A DNA stretch of 64,000 bases from Thiohalocapsa sp. ML1 (GTDB lineage: Bacteria; Pseudomonadota; Gammaproteobacteria; Chromatiales; Chromatiaceae): NCBI RefSeq assembly GCF_001469165.1, contig NZ_JABX01000016.1, positions 59,801-123,800 of the forward strand, given 5' to 3'. Below the pieces are notes generated by a model. The model saw only the letters and a program-made list of their open reading frames with translations. It searched no databases and was not told the DNA's origin. Position numbers and translations under genes: made by a program. Below, in pieces: positions 8,701-17,702 of the stretch (position 1 is its first letter; each line of letters begins with the position of its first letter).

Positions 8701-8962
8701 CGTATCGGTGTTCCGCAAGAGCCTGTTCTCGAACAAGGTGCTGTTCCTGGGCGTGCTGGCCTCCCTGGGGGTGCATGTCACGGCCATCTACCTGCCCTGG
8801 ATGCAGCAATTGCTTGGCCTCACCGGACTGGACCTGAACACTTGGCTCTGGGCCGCGGCCGTCGCCGCCACTGCCATCATCGTCAATGAACTGCACAAAC
8901 GGCTCCGACCGAAGCGGCCCCGCGGCGCCCCGGCCGCGGGCCGCCAGGCGGCGCTCGCCTGA
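5744..8962 (+). CDS. Cation-transporting P-type ATPase (P2, calcium-type)
   Basis: A 1072-residue inner-membrane pump. Landmarks in order are an N-terminal cation-ATPase domain (about 40-110), the actuator motif TGES (about 203), the intramembrane site PEGLP (about 320), the phosphorylation site DKTGTLT (about 361), the nucleotide-binding KGAPE (about 523), TGDGVNDAPALK (about 790) and a C-terminal block of transmembrane helices. PEGLP and the overall order point to the P2A/P2B calcium-type branch; Na+, K+ or Mn2+ transport cannot be excluded. An acidic and basic insertion of roughly 80-100 residues (about 645-750) lies between TGDHARTAAAIA and the VFARVEP block, longer than usual. The start is the ATG at 5744. 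Confidence 0.92.
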   Translation: MKETAQTRPNDHRADDYGEASSGEPREDDAWHELAAEDALCALHSGRDGISDASARRRLEAFGDNQVGERREVSAWAVLLHQFTSPLIYVLLAALAATLAIGLITGEQRWADAIVIGAVLVINATIGFFQEYHAEHAVEELMKMVAPKATVIRDGRPREIDATTLVPGDVVRIGQGGVVPADLRLIDVQGLQANEAALTGESVPVHKSARPLREAGADLGLAEQQNMAFMGTAVTSGRATGLVVATGQDTAIGRIAEQIEATEQTQTPLERRIRQLSIWITWGILVVAAIAFGVGLLMGHDWTSMLLLGIALAVAAVPEGLPIVVTVALAIGVRRMAQRHAVIRRLPAVDTLGACTTIISDKTGTLTENRMTVRSLYAGGNDYALRGKVRAREGKVELDGSAVDVQAQRALFETLLVGVLCNDAQLGEPSERGKRQRSGDAGNDGDRDREASQGDPMEVALLYAAYKAGLDPSALRARWRRTDEIPFQTERRFMATIHAATIHEPRDGRPRRDDVLGAPLVAIKGAPEAVLDMCHALRGADGEEAPLDRDKLRAANEALAGRGLRVLAMAMGEGDDAVDAVKRDQPARRFVFAGFQGMLDPPRASAAQAVDDCHRAGIRAIMVTGDHARTAAAIARQVHIDRPVERDSAHTVEQEPARDRDRDRRRGSAEIRVRLDVGAFPNGWTPAPGELISVQTRMPKEREVRVVLEMAGADGRAGRSGAERSSSEQAQEQANGRLPEVHTGADIEDWSDEELDEALGRVNVFARVEPIQKTRLVERLKANNEIVAVTGDGVNDAPALKAAHIGAAMGAGTDVAKEASDMVVTDNNFASVYHAVEEGRTAFRNVRMATFFLLSTGAAIVIMILTALGLDWPLPLLPAQILWLNVVTNGIADVALAFEPGEKALFRRPPRPPNEGVLDRTLIERLVLVGIWLAAGSLGVFLWQWGFDFRTFTPGSDDNLALARTAALTTMVLFQMVHVFNCRSEDVSVFRKSLFSNKVLFLGVLASLGVHVTAIYLPWMQQLLGLTGLDLNTWLWAAAVAATAIIVNELHKRLRPKRPRGAPAAGRQAALA

Positions 8963-8984
8963 CCGAGGTCGGCCACCAAGACCG

Positions 8985-9378
8985 GTGGTCATCCCCACCG
9001 GCGGCGCGCGATTCCCCCGGCCCAGGCCCGGACCAGCCGTCGGCCGTGCGCGCGACGAGCACGCCCTCACCGCCCGCAGCGCCGGCGATCAGCGAGGCGC
9101 GGGCGTAGTCGGGCACGATGAACACCGCGCGCGCGGTCCAGCAACCGCCGCATCTCGGCTTCGGCGTTCATTTGTCGGACGACCTGGGCCGCCTCGGCGA
9201 GGACCTCGCGCGCGTCCTCCAGCTCTTCCGCCCGCTCCTCGACCGCATCGTCGTCGTAGACGTCCTGCGCGAGCAACGGCGCGGGACCCAGGCAGGCCAG
9301 GCCGATGACGGTCAGCCCGATTGGGCCGGGCCGCCGACGCGGTCCGCAGGGCCGCTGCGATGGCGCCGGCGATGCCAC
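8985..9378 (-). pseudogene. SYLF-domain (Ysc84-like) lipoprotein-type gene, frameshifted and truncated
   Basis: From a GTG at 9378 the minus strand encodes a signal-like segment (LTVIGLACLGPAPLLAQD) and an acidic helix, then EAEMRRLLDRARGV. At about 9123 the frame is lost in a GC-dinucleotide run, and the expected SYLF sequence FIVPDYARASLIAGAAGGEG continues one frame away. After GWSGPG the similarity stops, so about the last 100 residues of a SYLF protein are missing. It converges with the ATPase gene. The frameshift could be a sequencing error, but the lost 3' end could not. Confidence 0.65.
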
Positions 9379-9610
9379 GGCTGGTGTCTTTGCACCGGCA
9401 GTGGGGCATTCGCCGCCGGCAGCGCGGGCGGAGCATCGCCACCGACCATCGCCACCGATCGCGGCGACGCGTGCATGCGCCTTGGCCGTTGCCCGGCGCG
9501 ATCGAGATGCGCTCCCGCTGGCGCGGGTGGTGCAGTTTCGACGGAGCGGAAGGGCACGGTACCGAGCGATTGCTCGGGCCGATTGCGGTGCCCGAGTTGC
9601 CTCTCGCAGC

Positions 9611-12274
9611 TCAGTCCCCGCGCCGGTTCGCCGCCAGCAGCCGGCCCAGCTCGGGGATACAGGAGCCGCAATTGGTGCCGGCCTGGAGCAGGGCGCCGAT
9701 CGCCTCCACGCTGGTGACCCCGGCGCTCCGGATGGCTTCGATGATGCGCTGCTCGCCGACGTTGAAGCAGGCGCAGACGGTCTCGCCGGCGTCGGGCTGG
9801 CCGCGCGGCGGGCGCCCGGCGAGGAGGCTGATGCGGTCGGCGGCGTCGAGCGCGTCCGCCTGGAACAGCGTGGCCAGCCAACTGCTGCGGGGCAGGTCCG
9901 GCGTCGGCGACACGAAGAGACAGGCATCGAGCCGGCCGTCGCTGAGCCGGGCGCCGCGATAGCGCCCGTGGGCGGGGTCGGCGAAGTCGAGCCAGTCGCC
10001 GTCCGCGCCCAGGAACCAGCGCGCCCAGGCGGCCCAATCGTCGATCCGGCCGGCACCGGCGATCTCCTGCCGCCAATGGCCGTCGCCGCGGATGGCGACG
10101 CAGTAGTCCGGCTCCGGCAGGTCCAGCCGCCGCCGGCTCAGCACGAAGCCGTGCCAGGCGGCGCGCCAAGGCCGCACCCGCACCGGCGTGTGCTTGAATT
10201 CGGGCTGGCCGGATATCGGGTCCAGCGCGGGGTTCACCAGCGCGCCGACGCGGGCATCCCGGGCCAGCATGTCGCTCCAGTGCATCGGCACGAACACAGC
10301 GCCGGGGCGCTGGTCCGCGTCCACGTGCACGCGCGCCAGCATCCGGCCCCAACGGCTCTGGAGCTCGGCGATCGCACCGGCGCCGAGACCGTGCGTGGCC
10401 GCGTCCACCGGATGCACCTGCACGAAGGGCTCGGCGATGTGACCCGCGAGCCGCGGCGTGAGCCCGGTGCGGGTCATGGTGTGCCATTGGTCGCGGATGC
10501 GCCCGGTGTTGAGCGCGAGCGGATAGGCAGCATCCGGTGCGCTCGCCGGCGGGCGCGGCTCGATGGGCAGCAGTCGCGCCTTGCCGCTCGGCGTGTAGAA
10601 GCGGGCGTCGGCGAACAGGCGCGCGGGTCGCTCCGGGCCGGCGCCGGGTGCGGGGCAGGGCCACTGCGTCGGCGCGAGCCGGTCGTAGTCGGCATCGCCG
10701 AGCGCGGCCAGTGCGCCGATGTCGAAGTCCCGGCTGCCTGCGTTCTCGAAGGCGGACAGCGCCGCGTGCTCGCGGAACACATCCGCGGCGCTCTGGTACG
10801 GAAAGGCGTCGGCGAGACCTAAGCGCCGCGCGACCTCGGTGATGACCCACCAGTCCGGGCGTGCCTCGCCGGGCGCGGGCAGAAAGGCGCGCTGGCGCGA
10901 GATGCACCGCTCGGAGTTGGTCACGGTGCCGTCCTGCTCGCCCCAGCCGGCGGCGGGCAGCAGCACGTCGGCACAGCGTGCCGTGTCCGTGTCGGCGAAC
11001 AGGTCAGAGCAGACGACGAGATCGCAGCCCCGCAATGCCGCGCGCACCCGGTCCGCGTCCGGCATGCTGACGGCCGGGTTCGTCGCCATGATCCAGATGG
11101 CCTTGATGCGGCCGTCCTCGACGGCTCGCAGCATGTCTACGGCCTTGAGGCCGGGCGCTGTGGCCATGCGCGCGGCACGCCAGAAGCGTCCGACCCGATC
11201 GATGTCTGCCGGCACAAAGTCCATGTGCGCCGCGAGCTGGTTTGCGAGTCCGCCGACCTCGCGACCGCCCATGGCGTTGGGCTGGCCGGTGATGGAGAAC
11301 GGCCCCATGCCGGGCCGGCCGAGGCGCCCGGTGGCGAGGTGGCAATTGATGATGGCGTTGACCTTGTCGGTGCCGAAGGACCACTGGTTGACGCCCTGGC
11401 TGTAAAGGGTCACGACGCGCTCGGTCTTGGCGAACAGCCGGAACAGCTCGGCGACCTGATCCTCCGGCAGCCCGCAGCCGGCGGCGACGATGGGCACCGA
11501 GCCCGCGGACGCCCGCGCGGCGTTGAAGGCGGCGGCGAAGCCCTCCGTGTGCTGCTCCAGAAAGCCCCAGTCCACCGCGTCCTCGCGCCTCAGCCAATGG
11601 AGCAGGCCGTTGAACAGCAGCGTGTCCGTGCCGGGGGCGAGCGCCAGGTGCAGGTCCGCGATCTCGCAGGTGGCGGTGCGCCGGGGGTCGATGACAATCA
11701 CCTTGCGCTTGGGATGTGCGAGCTTCGCCTGCTTGATGCGCTGGTAGAGCACCGGGTGGCACCAGGCGGTGTTGGAGCCGACCAGCAGGATCAGCTCCGC
11801 CTGCTCCAGGTCCGCGTAGTCACAAGGGACGGTGTCGGTGCCGAAGGCGCGCTTGTAGCCGGCGACGCTGGAGGCCATGCACAGGCGCGAGTTGGTGTCG
11901 ATGTTGGCGCTGCCGATGAAGCCCTTCATCAGCTTGTTGGCGACGTAGTAGTCCTCGGTGAGGAGTTGGCCCGAGACGTAGAAGGCGACGGCGTCGGGGC
12001 CGTGCTCCGCGATGACGCGCGCGAAGCCGCCGGCGACGTGGTCGAGCGCCGTGTCCCAGCTCACGCGCTCGCCGGCGATGTGCGGATGGAGCAGGCGGCC
12101 GTCGGTGGCGAGCGTCTCGCCGAGCGCCGCACCCTTCGAGCAGAGCCGGCCGAGGTTGGCGGGGTGCTCCGGGTCGCCGGCCACCGCGGCGGCCTCGCCG
12201 TCGGCGCCCGGCGTCACCAGCAGACCACAGCCGACGCCGCAGTAGGGGCAGGTTGTTTTGGTTGGCTTAGGCAT
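9611..12274 (-). CDS. nasA: Assimilatory nitrate reductase catalytic subunit (NasA) with BFD-like domain
   Basis: An 887-residue cytoplasmic molybdenum enzyme that reduces nitrate to nitrite. An N-terminal [4Fe-4S] site is formed by C9, C12, C16 and C45 (CPYCGVGC...LCSKG), followed by the Mo-bis-MGD oxidoreductase domains (GVNQWSFGTDK, TNSERCISRQRAF) and the C-terminal dinucleotide-binding domain (PVHAATHG-like region near 650). The last 60 residues add a bacterioferritin-associated-ferredoxin-type [2Fe-2S] domain (VCACFNV...TNCGSC), as in Klebsiella-type NasA. The start at 12274 follows directly from MPKPTKTTCPYC. It is the last gene of the nitrate operon, 166 bp after nirD, with a GGGCCAA repeat in the spacer. 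Confidence 0.95.
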   Translation of the reverse strand: MPKPTKTTCPYCGVGCGLLVTPGADGEAAAVAGDPEHPANLGRLCSKGAALGETLATDGRLLHPHIAGERVSWDTALDHVAGGFARVIAEHGPDAVAFYVSGQLLTEDYYVANKLMKGFIGSANIDTNSRLCMASSVAGYKRAFGTDTVPCDYADLEQAELILLVGSNTAWCHPVLYQRIKQAKLAHPKRKVIVIDPRRTATCEIADLHLALAPGTDTLLFNGLLHWLRREDAVDWGFLEQHTEGFAAAFNAARASAGSVPIVAAGCGLPEDQVAELFRLFAKTERVVTLYSQGVNQWSFGTDKVNAIINCHLATGRLGRPGMGPFSITGQPNAMGGREVGGLANQLAAHMDFVPADIDRVGRFWRAARMATAPGLKAVDMLRAVEDGRIKAIWIMATNPAVSMPDADRVRAALRGCDLVVCSDLFADTDTARCADVLLPAAGWGEQDGTVTNSERCISRQRAFLPAPGEARPDWWVITEVARRLGLADAFPYQSAADVFREHAALSAFENAGSRDFDIGALAALGDADYDRLAPTQWPCPAPGAGPERPARLFADARFYTPSGKARLLPIEPRPPASAPDAAYPLALNTGRIRDQWHTMTRTGLTPRLAGHIAEPFVQVHPVDAATHGLGAGAIAELQSRWGRMLARVHVDADQRPGAVFVPMHWSDMLARDARVGALVNPALDPISGQPEFKHTPVRVRPWRAAWHGFVLSRRRLDLPEPDYCVAIRGDGHWRQEIAGAGRIDDWAAWARWFLGADGDWLDFADPAHGRYRGARLSDGRLDACLFVSPTPDLPRSSWLATLFQADALDAADRISLLAGRPPRGQPDAGETVCACFNVGEQRIIEAIRSAGVTSVEAIGALLQAGTNCGSCIPELGRLLAANRRGD

Positions 12275-12292
12275 ATTCAGAGTTTGTGGCGA

Positions 12293-12375
12293 AGGGCCAA
12301 GGGCCAAGAGCCAAGGACCAACGAGCCAGGACCAAGGGCGAAGGAGCCCGCCTCGGCCCTTGGCCCTCGGCCCTT
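12293..12375. repeat. GGGCCAA-type heptamer repeats with inverted arm
   Basis: Left part 12293-12350 has degenerate GGGCCAA, GAGCCAA and GGACCAA heptamers; right part 12351-12375 is the inverted arm (CTCGGCCCTTGGCCCTCGG). It fills the spacer between nirD and nasA. Confidence 0.8.
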
Positions 12376-12440
12376 TGTACGCTCTGGTCCGTCTGAGGCG
12401 CGGCCTCGCTGCGTTCCTTGCCGCAACCCAGCCCACCGGG

Positions 12441-12782
12441 TCAGTCGGCCCCCGGCGTCAGCGACACCAGCACGTGGCCGTCCTCGACGCGCACCGGGAA
12501 GCTCGGGGCACAGCCCTCGTCCGGCGCCTTGGCCTGGCCGGTGGCGAGGTCCAGGCACCAGTTGTGCAGCGGGCAGGCGACGGTGCGACCGTAGACGATA
12601 CCCTCAGACAACGGCCCGCCCTTGTGCGGGCAGCGGTTCAACAGCGCAAAGACCTGATCGTCGGTGGTGCGGAATATGGCGATATCGCCGCCGTCGCGCC
12701 TCAGCACCCGGGCGCCCAGGCGCGGGATGGAATCGATGGGGCCAAGCGCGACCCAGGTTGGTTCGGGCATGACGGCGCTCAT
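12441..12782 (-). CDS. nirD: Nitrite reductase small subunit (NirD, Rieske-type)
   Basis: A 113-residue protein with a Rieske [2Fe-2S] fold: NRCPHKGGPLSEG and CPLHNWCLDLATG supply the C-x-H and C-x2-H ligands. NirD is the small partner of the cytoplasmic siroheme nitrite reductase NirB, which makes ammonium from nitrite using NADH. It follows nirB by 41 bp in the same operon. A shorter start at 12770 (MPEPTW) is also possible. Confidence 0.93.
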   Translation of the reverse strand: MSAVMPEPTWVALGPIDSIPRLGARVLRRDGGDIAIFRTTDDQVFALLNRCPHKGGPLSEGIVYGRTVACPLHNWCLDLATGQAKAPDEGCAPSFPVRVEDGHVLVSLTPGAD

Positions 12783-12823
12783 GTCGTGTGACTCATTGTG
12801 GTTGGTCCGTTGCTGGCGCGGCG

Positions 12824-15262
12824 CTAGGCATTCACTTGCCTCAGCGATGTGAACTCGTGCGCCTCGGCGCCGGTGGCGCGCTCCTTCCAGGGGTCCACCT
12901 GCGCGAGCTTCTGCGACTCCAGGAAGCGCTTGTAGAGCGCCTTGCGGCCGACCTCGTCCTCGACCACGCGTTTTTTCACGTAGGCGATGCCGACCCGCTC
13001 CACCCAGGGCGCGGTGCGCTCCAGATAGCGCGCCTCCTCGCGGTAGACCTGCATGAAGGCGCCGCAGTACTCCTTGACCTGCTCCGGCGTCTCGACACGG
13101 CAGAGCACGTCGGTCGCGCGCACCTTGACGCCGCCGTTGCCGCCGACGTGCAGCTCCCAGCCGGACTCGATGGCGACAACGCCGAAGTCCTTGATGGTGG
13201 CCTCGGCGCAGTTGCGCGGGCAGCCGGACACGGCCATCTTGAACTTGTGCGGGGTCCAGGAGCCCCAGGTCAGCTCTTCGAGCTCAATGCCCATCTTGGT
13301 CGAGTTCTGCACGCCGAAGCGGCACCACTCGGAGCCGACGCAGGTCTTCACGGTGCGCAGCGCCTTGCCGTAGGCGTGGCCGGAGACGAAGCCGGCGTCG
13401 GTGAGATCCTTCCAGATGTGCGGCAACTGCTCCTTGGTCAGGCCCAACAGGTCGATGCGCTGTCCGCCGGTGATCTTCACGGTGCGCACCTGGTACTTGT
13501 CGGCGGCGTCGGCGATGGCGCGCAGTTGCTGCGGCGAGGTCTCGCCGCCGAAGATGCGCGGGATCACCGAGTAGGTGCCGTCCTTCTGGATGTTGGCGTG
13601 CGCGCGCTCGTTGATGAAGCGGCTCTGGCCGTCGTCCCGGGTCTCGTTGGGCCAGGCGGAGAGCAGGTAATAGTTGAGCGCGGGACGGCAGACGTGGCAG
13701 CCGTCGGGCTCGCGCCAGTCGAGCGCCTGGAGCACGGCACCGATGCTGGTGAGATGCTGCTCGCGGATGGCCGCGCGCACCTGATCGTGCGTGTAGTCGG
13801 TGCACTTGCAGAGCGGCTTGGCCTCCGGGGCGGAATAGTCGCTGCCGAGCGTGCTGGCGAGGAGCTGCTCCACCAGCCCGGTGCAGGAGCCGCAGGAGGC
13901 CGCCGCCTTGGTGTGCAGCTTCACGTCGTCCAGCGTAAAGAGCCCCTTGGATGTGATGGCGCGCACGATCTCGCCCTTGCAGACGCCGTTGCAGTCGCAG
14001 ACCTGCATGTCGTCGCTCATGGCCGCGGCCTGGGTCTGGCCGCCGTGGCCGGCGTCGCCTAAGTGCGCCTGGCCGAACAGCAGGTTCTCGCGCAGGCCCG
14101 AGATGTCCGTGCCCTGGCGCATGAGCTGGAAGAACCAGGCCCCATCGATGGTGTCGCCGTAGAGCACGGCGCCGTCGAGCTTGTTGTCGCGGATCACGAG
14201 CTTCTTGTAGACGCCGGCGCCCGGGTCCTGAAACAGGATCTCCTCGCAGCCCTCGCCGCCCTGGTAGTTGCCGGCAGAGAACAGGTCGATGCCGGTGACC
14301 TTGAGCTTGGTGCTGGTGACCGAGCCCTGGTAGCGACCGTAGCCGAGCCGGGCCAAGTGATTGGCGCAGACCTTGGCCTGCTCGAACAATGGGGCCACGA
14401 GCCCGTAACACTGCCCGCGGTGCTGCACGCACTCGCCGATGGCGTAGATGCGCGGATCATAGGTGAGCATGGTGTCGTCGACGACGATGCCGCGCTCGCA
14501 GTAGAGCCCGGCGGCCTGTGCGAGCGCGATGTTCGGGCGGATGCCGACGGCCATGACGACCAGGTCCGCCGGGACTGCGGAGCCGTCCTTGAAGCGCACG
14601 CGCTCGACGCGGTCGGTGCCTTCGATGGCGGCGGTCTGCGCCTGCATCAGGAACCGGAGCCCGCGGCTTTCCAGGGATGCCTGCAGCAGCGCCGCGGCGG
14701 GCTTGTCGAGCTGGCGCTCCATTAACGTGTCCAGCAGGTGCACGACGGTCACGTCCATGCCCTGCTGCTGCAGCCCGTAGGCGGCCTCCAGCCCGAGCAG
14801 ACCGCCGCCGATGACTACCGCCTGCTGGTGCGCGCGGGCGGCGGCGATCATGGCGTCCACGTCGGCGATGTCGCGATAGCCCATCACGCCCGGTAGGTCC
14901 ACCCCCGGCACCGGCACCATGAAGGGATAGGAGCCGGTGGCGAGCAACAGCCGGTCGTAGGGCAGCTCGCGCCCGCTCCGGCTCTTGACGATGCGGCGCT
15001 TGCGGTCGATGTCCGTCACCGGGTCGCCCGTGTGCAGCGTGATGCCGTGCTCGTCGTACCACGCGCGGGTGTTGAGCATGATCTCGTCGATGGTCTTCTC
15101 GCCCGAGAGCACGGGCGAGAGCAGGATGCGGTTGTAGTTCGGATGCGGCTCGGCGCCGAACACGGTGATGTCGTAGAGCGCCGGCTCCAGCCTCAGCAGC
15201 TCCTCGATGGTGCGCATGCCGGCCATGCCGTTGCCGATTAGCACCAGCTTCTCTTTCTGCAT
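12824..15262 (-). CDS. nirB: Nitrite reductase [NAD(P)H] large subunit NirB
   Basis: An 812-residue cytoplasmic enzyme reducing nitrite to ammonium. An N-terminal FAD/NAD-binding flavoprotein module (IGNGMAGMRT; VIGGGLLGLEAA near 150) is followed by BFD-like [2Fe-2S] segments (VCDCNGVC...SCGSC near 415-465, and CKCTDYT). The siroheme/[4Fe-4S] domain has the paired motifs TCVGSEWC and SGCPRNC near 640-685, which ligate the coupled cluster. The length is near the typical 800-850. It is flanked by nasS (73 bp upstream) and nirD, so its product consumes the nitrite made by NasA. Confidence 0.96.
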   Translation of the reverse strand: MQKEKLVLIGNGMAGMRTIEELLRLEPALYDITVFGAEPHPNYNRILLSPVLSGEKTIDEIMLNTRAWYDEHGITLHTGDPVTDIDRKRRIVKSRSGRELPYDRLLLATGSYPFMVPVPGVDLPGVMGYRDIADVDAMIAAARAHQQAVVIGGGLLGLEAAYGLQQQGMDVTVVHLLDTLMERQLDKPAAALLQASLESRGLRFLMQAQTAAIEGTDRVERVRFKDGSAVPADLVVMAVGIRPNIALAQAAGLYCERGIVVDDTMLTYDPRIYAIGECVQHRGQCYGLVAPLFEQAKVCANHLARLGYGRYQGSVTSTKLKVTGIDLFSAGNYQGGEGCEEILFQDPGAGVYKKLVIRDNKLDGAVLYGDTIDGAWFFQLMRQGTDISGLRENLLFGQAHLGDAGHGGQTQAAAMSDDMQVCDCNGVCKGEIVRAITSKGLFTLDDVKLHTKAAASCGSCTGLVEQLLASTLGSDYSAPEAKPLCKCTDYTHDQVRAAIREQHLTSIGAVLQALDWREPDGCHVCRPALNYYLLSAWPNETRDDGQSRFINERAHANIQKDGTYSVIPRIFGGETSPQQLRAIADAADKYQVRTVKITGGQRIDLLGLTKEQLPHIWKDLTDAGFVSGHAYGKALRTVKTCVGSEWCRFGVQNSTKMGIELEELTWGSWTPHKFKMAVSGCPRNCAEATIKDFGVVAIESGWELHVGGNGGVKVRATDVLCRVETPEQVKEYCGAFMQVYREEARYLERTAPWVERVGIAYVKKRVVEDEVGRKALYKRFLESQKLAQVDPWKERATGAEAHEFTSLRQVNA

Positions 15263-15335
15263 TGTCCTAACGGCCTCGTGTCGGGTCGGTGTGTTGCGTT
15301 GGTCGAGCGTCGCGTCGGCGTCGCGGTTGCGCTGC

Positions 15336-16697
15336 TCAGGTGGCGGTGGTGCATGCGGGGCTGCCTGTCGGCCCGCGGTTGGCCGCCGCCAGCGCGTCCA
15401 GCGCCACGCTGCGCTGGTGCACGTCGAAGCCGGCGAGGTAACCCACCGGGTCCGTCGGGTCGAACAGCCGGCCGTCGAAGAAGCGATCCGGTCCCATGGC
15501 GATGGGGCTGGTGGCCTCGCTCAGCATCCAGCCGCGGGCGTGGCGGCCCTCGGGCTTGTCGTCGATGCTCGGCACCGCGAGCCCGAGCCCTTCCGCGGCG
15601 TCGCGGTAGATGTCCGGCCGGTAGCAGGCCGCGGCCGTCGCGGCGAGGTCGATGGGCCGGTCAATCTGGCCCCAACGAAGCATCTGGGTCAGGAACCACA
15701 ACGCATGGGAGCGCCACGGGAAGCTCGCCGCGAAGCGGAAGAAGACGTTGAAGTCCGGCATCGCCACCGGCGGCTCGTCGGGCGCGTATCGGAAGGTGCC
15801 GGTCATGGACTGGCGCACGATCTCCACCGGCGCGTTCACGTAGCGGGCCTGTGCGATGAGCTCGGCGACGGCGGGGCGGTTCTCGTGCGCGTCGGTCCAG
15901 CGGGCGGCTTCCAATAGCGCCGTCAGTAGCGCGCGATGGGTTCTCGGGTACTGCTCGGCCCATTCCAGGTTGACGCCGAAGACCTTCTCGGGGCTGTTGT
16001 TCCAGAGCTCGTGACTGGTGATGAGCACGCGCCCGAGGCCTTCGGCGACGGCGACGGAGCTCCAGGGCTCGCCGACGCAGAAGCCGTCGATGTTGCCGGC
16101 GCGCAGTTGCGTGACCATCTGCGGCGGCGGCACCACCACCAGGCTCAGGTCGCGATCCGGGTCGATGCCGGCGGCGCCGAGCCAGTAGCGAAGCTCATAG
16201 GCATGCGTGGACAGCGGATAGACCACCGCGAAGGTGAGCGGCTTGCCGCGCTGCTCGCGGCGCTCGGCGATGACCCGGCCGAGCGCCTGCGCCGAGAAGG
16301 GGCGGTGGGTCAGCGCACCGGCGTCGAGCTCGTGCATGCGCTCGTAGAGCGGCTGCGAGACGGTGATGGCGTTGCCGTTCAGGTCCAGCGACAAGGCCGT
16401 CACCGTCGGCTTGCCGTTGGGGCCCAGGCCCAAGCTCGCCGCCAGCGGCATGGGGGCGAGCATGTGCGCGCCGTCCAGGATGCCGATGCTGACCTTGTCC
16501 CGGACGTTGGCCCAGGAGGTCTCCTTGGACAATTCCACATCCAGCCCGGCCTGCGCGAAGTAGCCGCGCTCCTTCGCCACCACCAGCGGCGCGCAGTCCG
16601 TGAGCGGGATGAAGCCGAGCGTGAGCTTGGTCTTCTCCAGGCCGTCGCTGCCGCTGGCGTGGGCGCTGCGGCGGAGCCAATTGGGGATGAGGTTCAT
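15336..16697 (-). CDS. nasS: NrtA/NasS-like cytoplasmic nitrate-binding protein (probable nitrate sensor NasS)
   Basis: A 453-residue NrtA-fold protein without any signal peptide or twin-arginine motif; it opens MNLIPNWLRRSAHAS and goes directly into TKLTLGFIPLTDCAPLVVAK. It shares with nrtA the blocks DGAHMLAPMPLA, STHAYELRYWL, GFCVGEPW and NVFFRF. Soluble NrtA homologues of this kind are NasS, which in nitrate-free cells holds the ANTAR antiterminator NasT inactive and releases it when nitrate binds. A nasT gene lies upstream of the operon, supporting this reading. The alternative, a detached regulatory domain like that fused to cyanobacterial NrtC, is also consistent with its place after the ATPase gene. 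Confidence 0.8.
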   Translation of the reverse strand: MNLIPNWLRRSAHASGSDGLEKTKLTLGFIPLTDCAPLVVAKERGYFAQAGLDVELSKETSWANVRDKVSIGILDGAHMLAPMPLAASLGLGPNGKPTVTALSLDLNGNAITVSQPLYERMHELDAGALTHRPFSAQALGRVIAERREQRGKPLTFAVVYPLSTHAYELRYWLGAAGIDPDRDLSLVVVPPPQMVTQLRAGNIDGFCVGEPWSSVAVAEGLGRVLITSHELWNNSPEKVFGVNLEWAEQYPRTHRALLTALLEAARWTDAHENRPAVAELIAQARYVNAPVEIVRQSMTGTFRYAPDEPPVAMPDFNVFFRFAASFPWRSHALWFLTQMLRWGQIDRPIDLAATAAACYRPDIYRDAAEGLGLAVPSIDDKPEGRHARGWMLSEATSPIAMGPDRFFDGRLFDPTDPVGYLAGFDVHQRSVALDALAAANRGPTGSPACTTAT

Positions 16698-16702
16698 GAA
16701 AC

Positions 16703-16807
16703 GTTTGAAGTTTGAAGTTTGAAGTTTGAAATTTGAAGAGTGAAGAGTGAAGAGTGAAGAGTGAAGAGTGAAGAGTGAAGAGTGAAGAGTGAAGAGTGAA
16801 GTTTGAA
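16703..16807. repeat. Heptamer array (GTTTGAA and GAGTGAA), 15 units
   Basis: Fifteen consecutive 7-bp units: four GTTTGAA, one ATTTGAA, nine GAGTGAA, one GTTTGAA. The block structure suggests a point variant that was then amplified. It lies in the spacer between the nrtC ATPase gene and nasS, 5 bp upstream of the nasS ATG, so it would form the nasS 5' region of the mRNA. Confidence 0.97.
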
Positions 16808-16836
16808 GCTTGGAATCTGGGGCTTGAAGCGGCGGG

Positions 16837-17685
16837 CTAGCCGTTGGCGGCGAGCGGGAGGGCGCGGGGCTCCTGCTGCGGCGGATTGCTGCTGACGAGG
16901 CGGGGCTTGTCGTGGCGCTCGTGCAGAAACTTCACGACCTCGGCCCGGTAGTGGTGATAGGTCGGCTCCTCGGCCAGCGCGAGGCGGTCGCGGGGGCGCA
17001 GCAGGTCCACGTCCAGCACCTGGCCGATGGTGGCGGACGGGCCGTTGGTCATCATCACGATGCGGTCGGACAGCAGCACGGCCTCGTCCACGTCGTGCGT
17101 GATCAGGACGACGGTGTTGTTCAGCCGCGCCTGGATCTCCATCAGCGAGTCCTGCATGTGCGTGCGGGTCAGCGAGTCGAGCGCGCCGAAGGGCTCGTCC
17201 ATCAACAGCACCTTGGGCTCCATGGCCAACGCCCGGGCGATGCCGACGCGCTGCTTCATGCCGCCCGAGATCTCGTGCGGGCGGCGCTCCAGCGCGTGCT
17301 CCATGTGCACCAGGGCCAGGTTGTGCCGGGTCCACTCGTCGCGCTCCTTGCGCGTCTTGGTCCGGCCGAACACCTGATCCACGGCGAGGCGCACGTTGTC
17401 GTAGACGGTGAGCCAGGGCAGCAGCGAGTGCTGCTGGAAGACCACCGCCCGGTCCGGACCTGGCTCGGTCACCTCGCGCTCCTCCAGCAGCACGCCGCCC
17501 TCGCTCGCCCGCAGCAGCCCCGCGACGATGTTCAGCACCGTGGACTTGCCGCAGCCGGAATGACCGATGAGCGACACGACCTCGCCCTGGGCGATGTCGA
17601 GCTTGATGTCTTTCAGGATCTCAAGCTTGCCCTTGGGGGTGTCGAAGGTGATTCCGACGTGGTCGATCTTGAGAAAGCTTTGCAT
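16837..17685 (-). CDS. nrtC: Nitrate ABC transporter ATP-binding protein
   Basis: A 282-residue ABC ATPase with Walker A GHSGCGKST (residues about 42-50), Q-loop region VVFQQHSLLPWL, signature SGGMKQRVGIARAL, Walker B VLLMDEPFGALD and switch THDVDEA. It belongs to the nitrate/sulfonate/taurine group and energises uptake of nitrate through the NrtB permease with NrtA as binding protein. Cyanobacterial NrtC carries a fused NrtA-like domain; here that domain is a separate downstream gene (nasS), so this chain corresponds to NrtD or to the N-terminal half of NrtC. Spacers on both sides are filled with heptamer arrays. Confidence 0.92.
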   Translation of the reverse strand: MQSFLKIDHVGITFDTPKGKLEILKDIKLDIAQGEVVSLIGHSGCGKSTVLNIVAGLLRASEGGVLLEEREVTEPGPDRAVVFQQHSLLPWLTVYDNVRLAVDQVFGRTKTRKERDEWTRHNLALVHMEHALERRPHEISGGMKQRVGIARALAMEPKVLLMDEPFGALDSLTRTHMQDSLMEIQARLNNTVVLITHDVDEAVLLSDRIVMMTNGPSATIGQVLDVDLLRPRDRLALAEEPTYHHYRAEVVKFLHERHDKPRLVSSNPPQQEPRALPLAANG

Positions 17686-17702
17686 ATCGAGTCACGAGCA
17701 GC

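Noticed and set aside
9067..10056. Single long gene antisense to the nasA end
   Set aside because: Only its last part resembles a SYLF protein; the rest is the nasA coding region read in the wrong frame.
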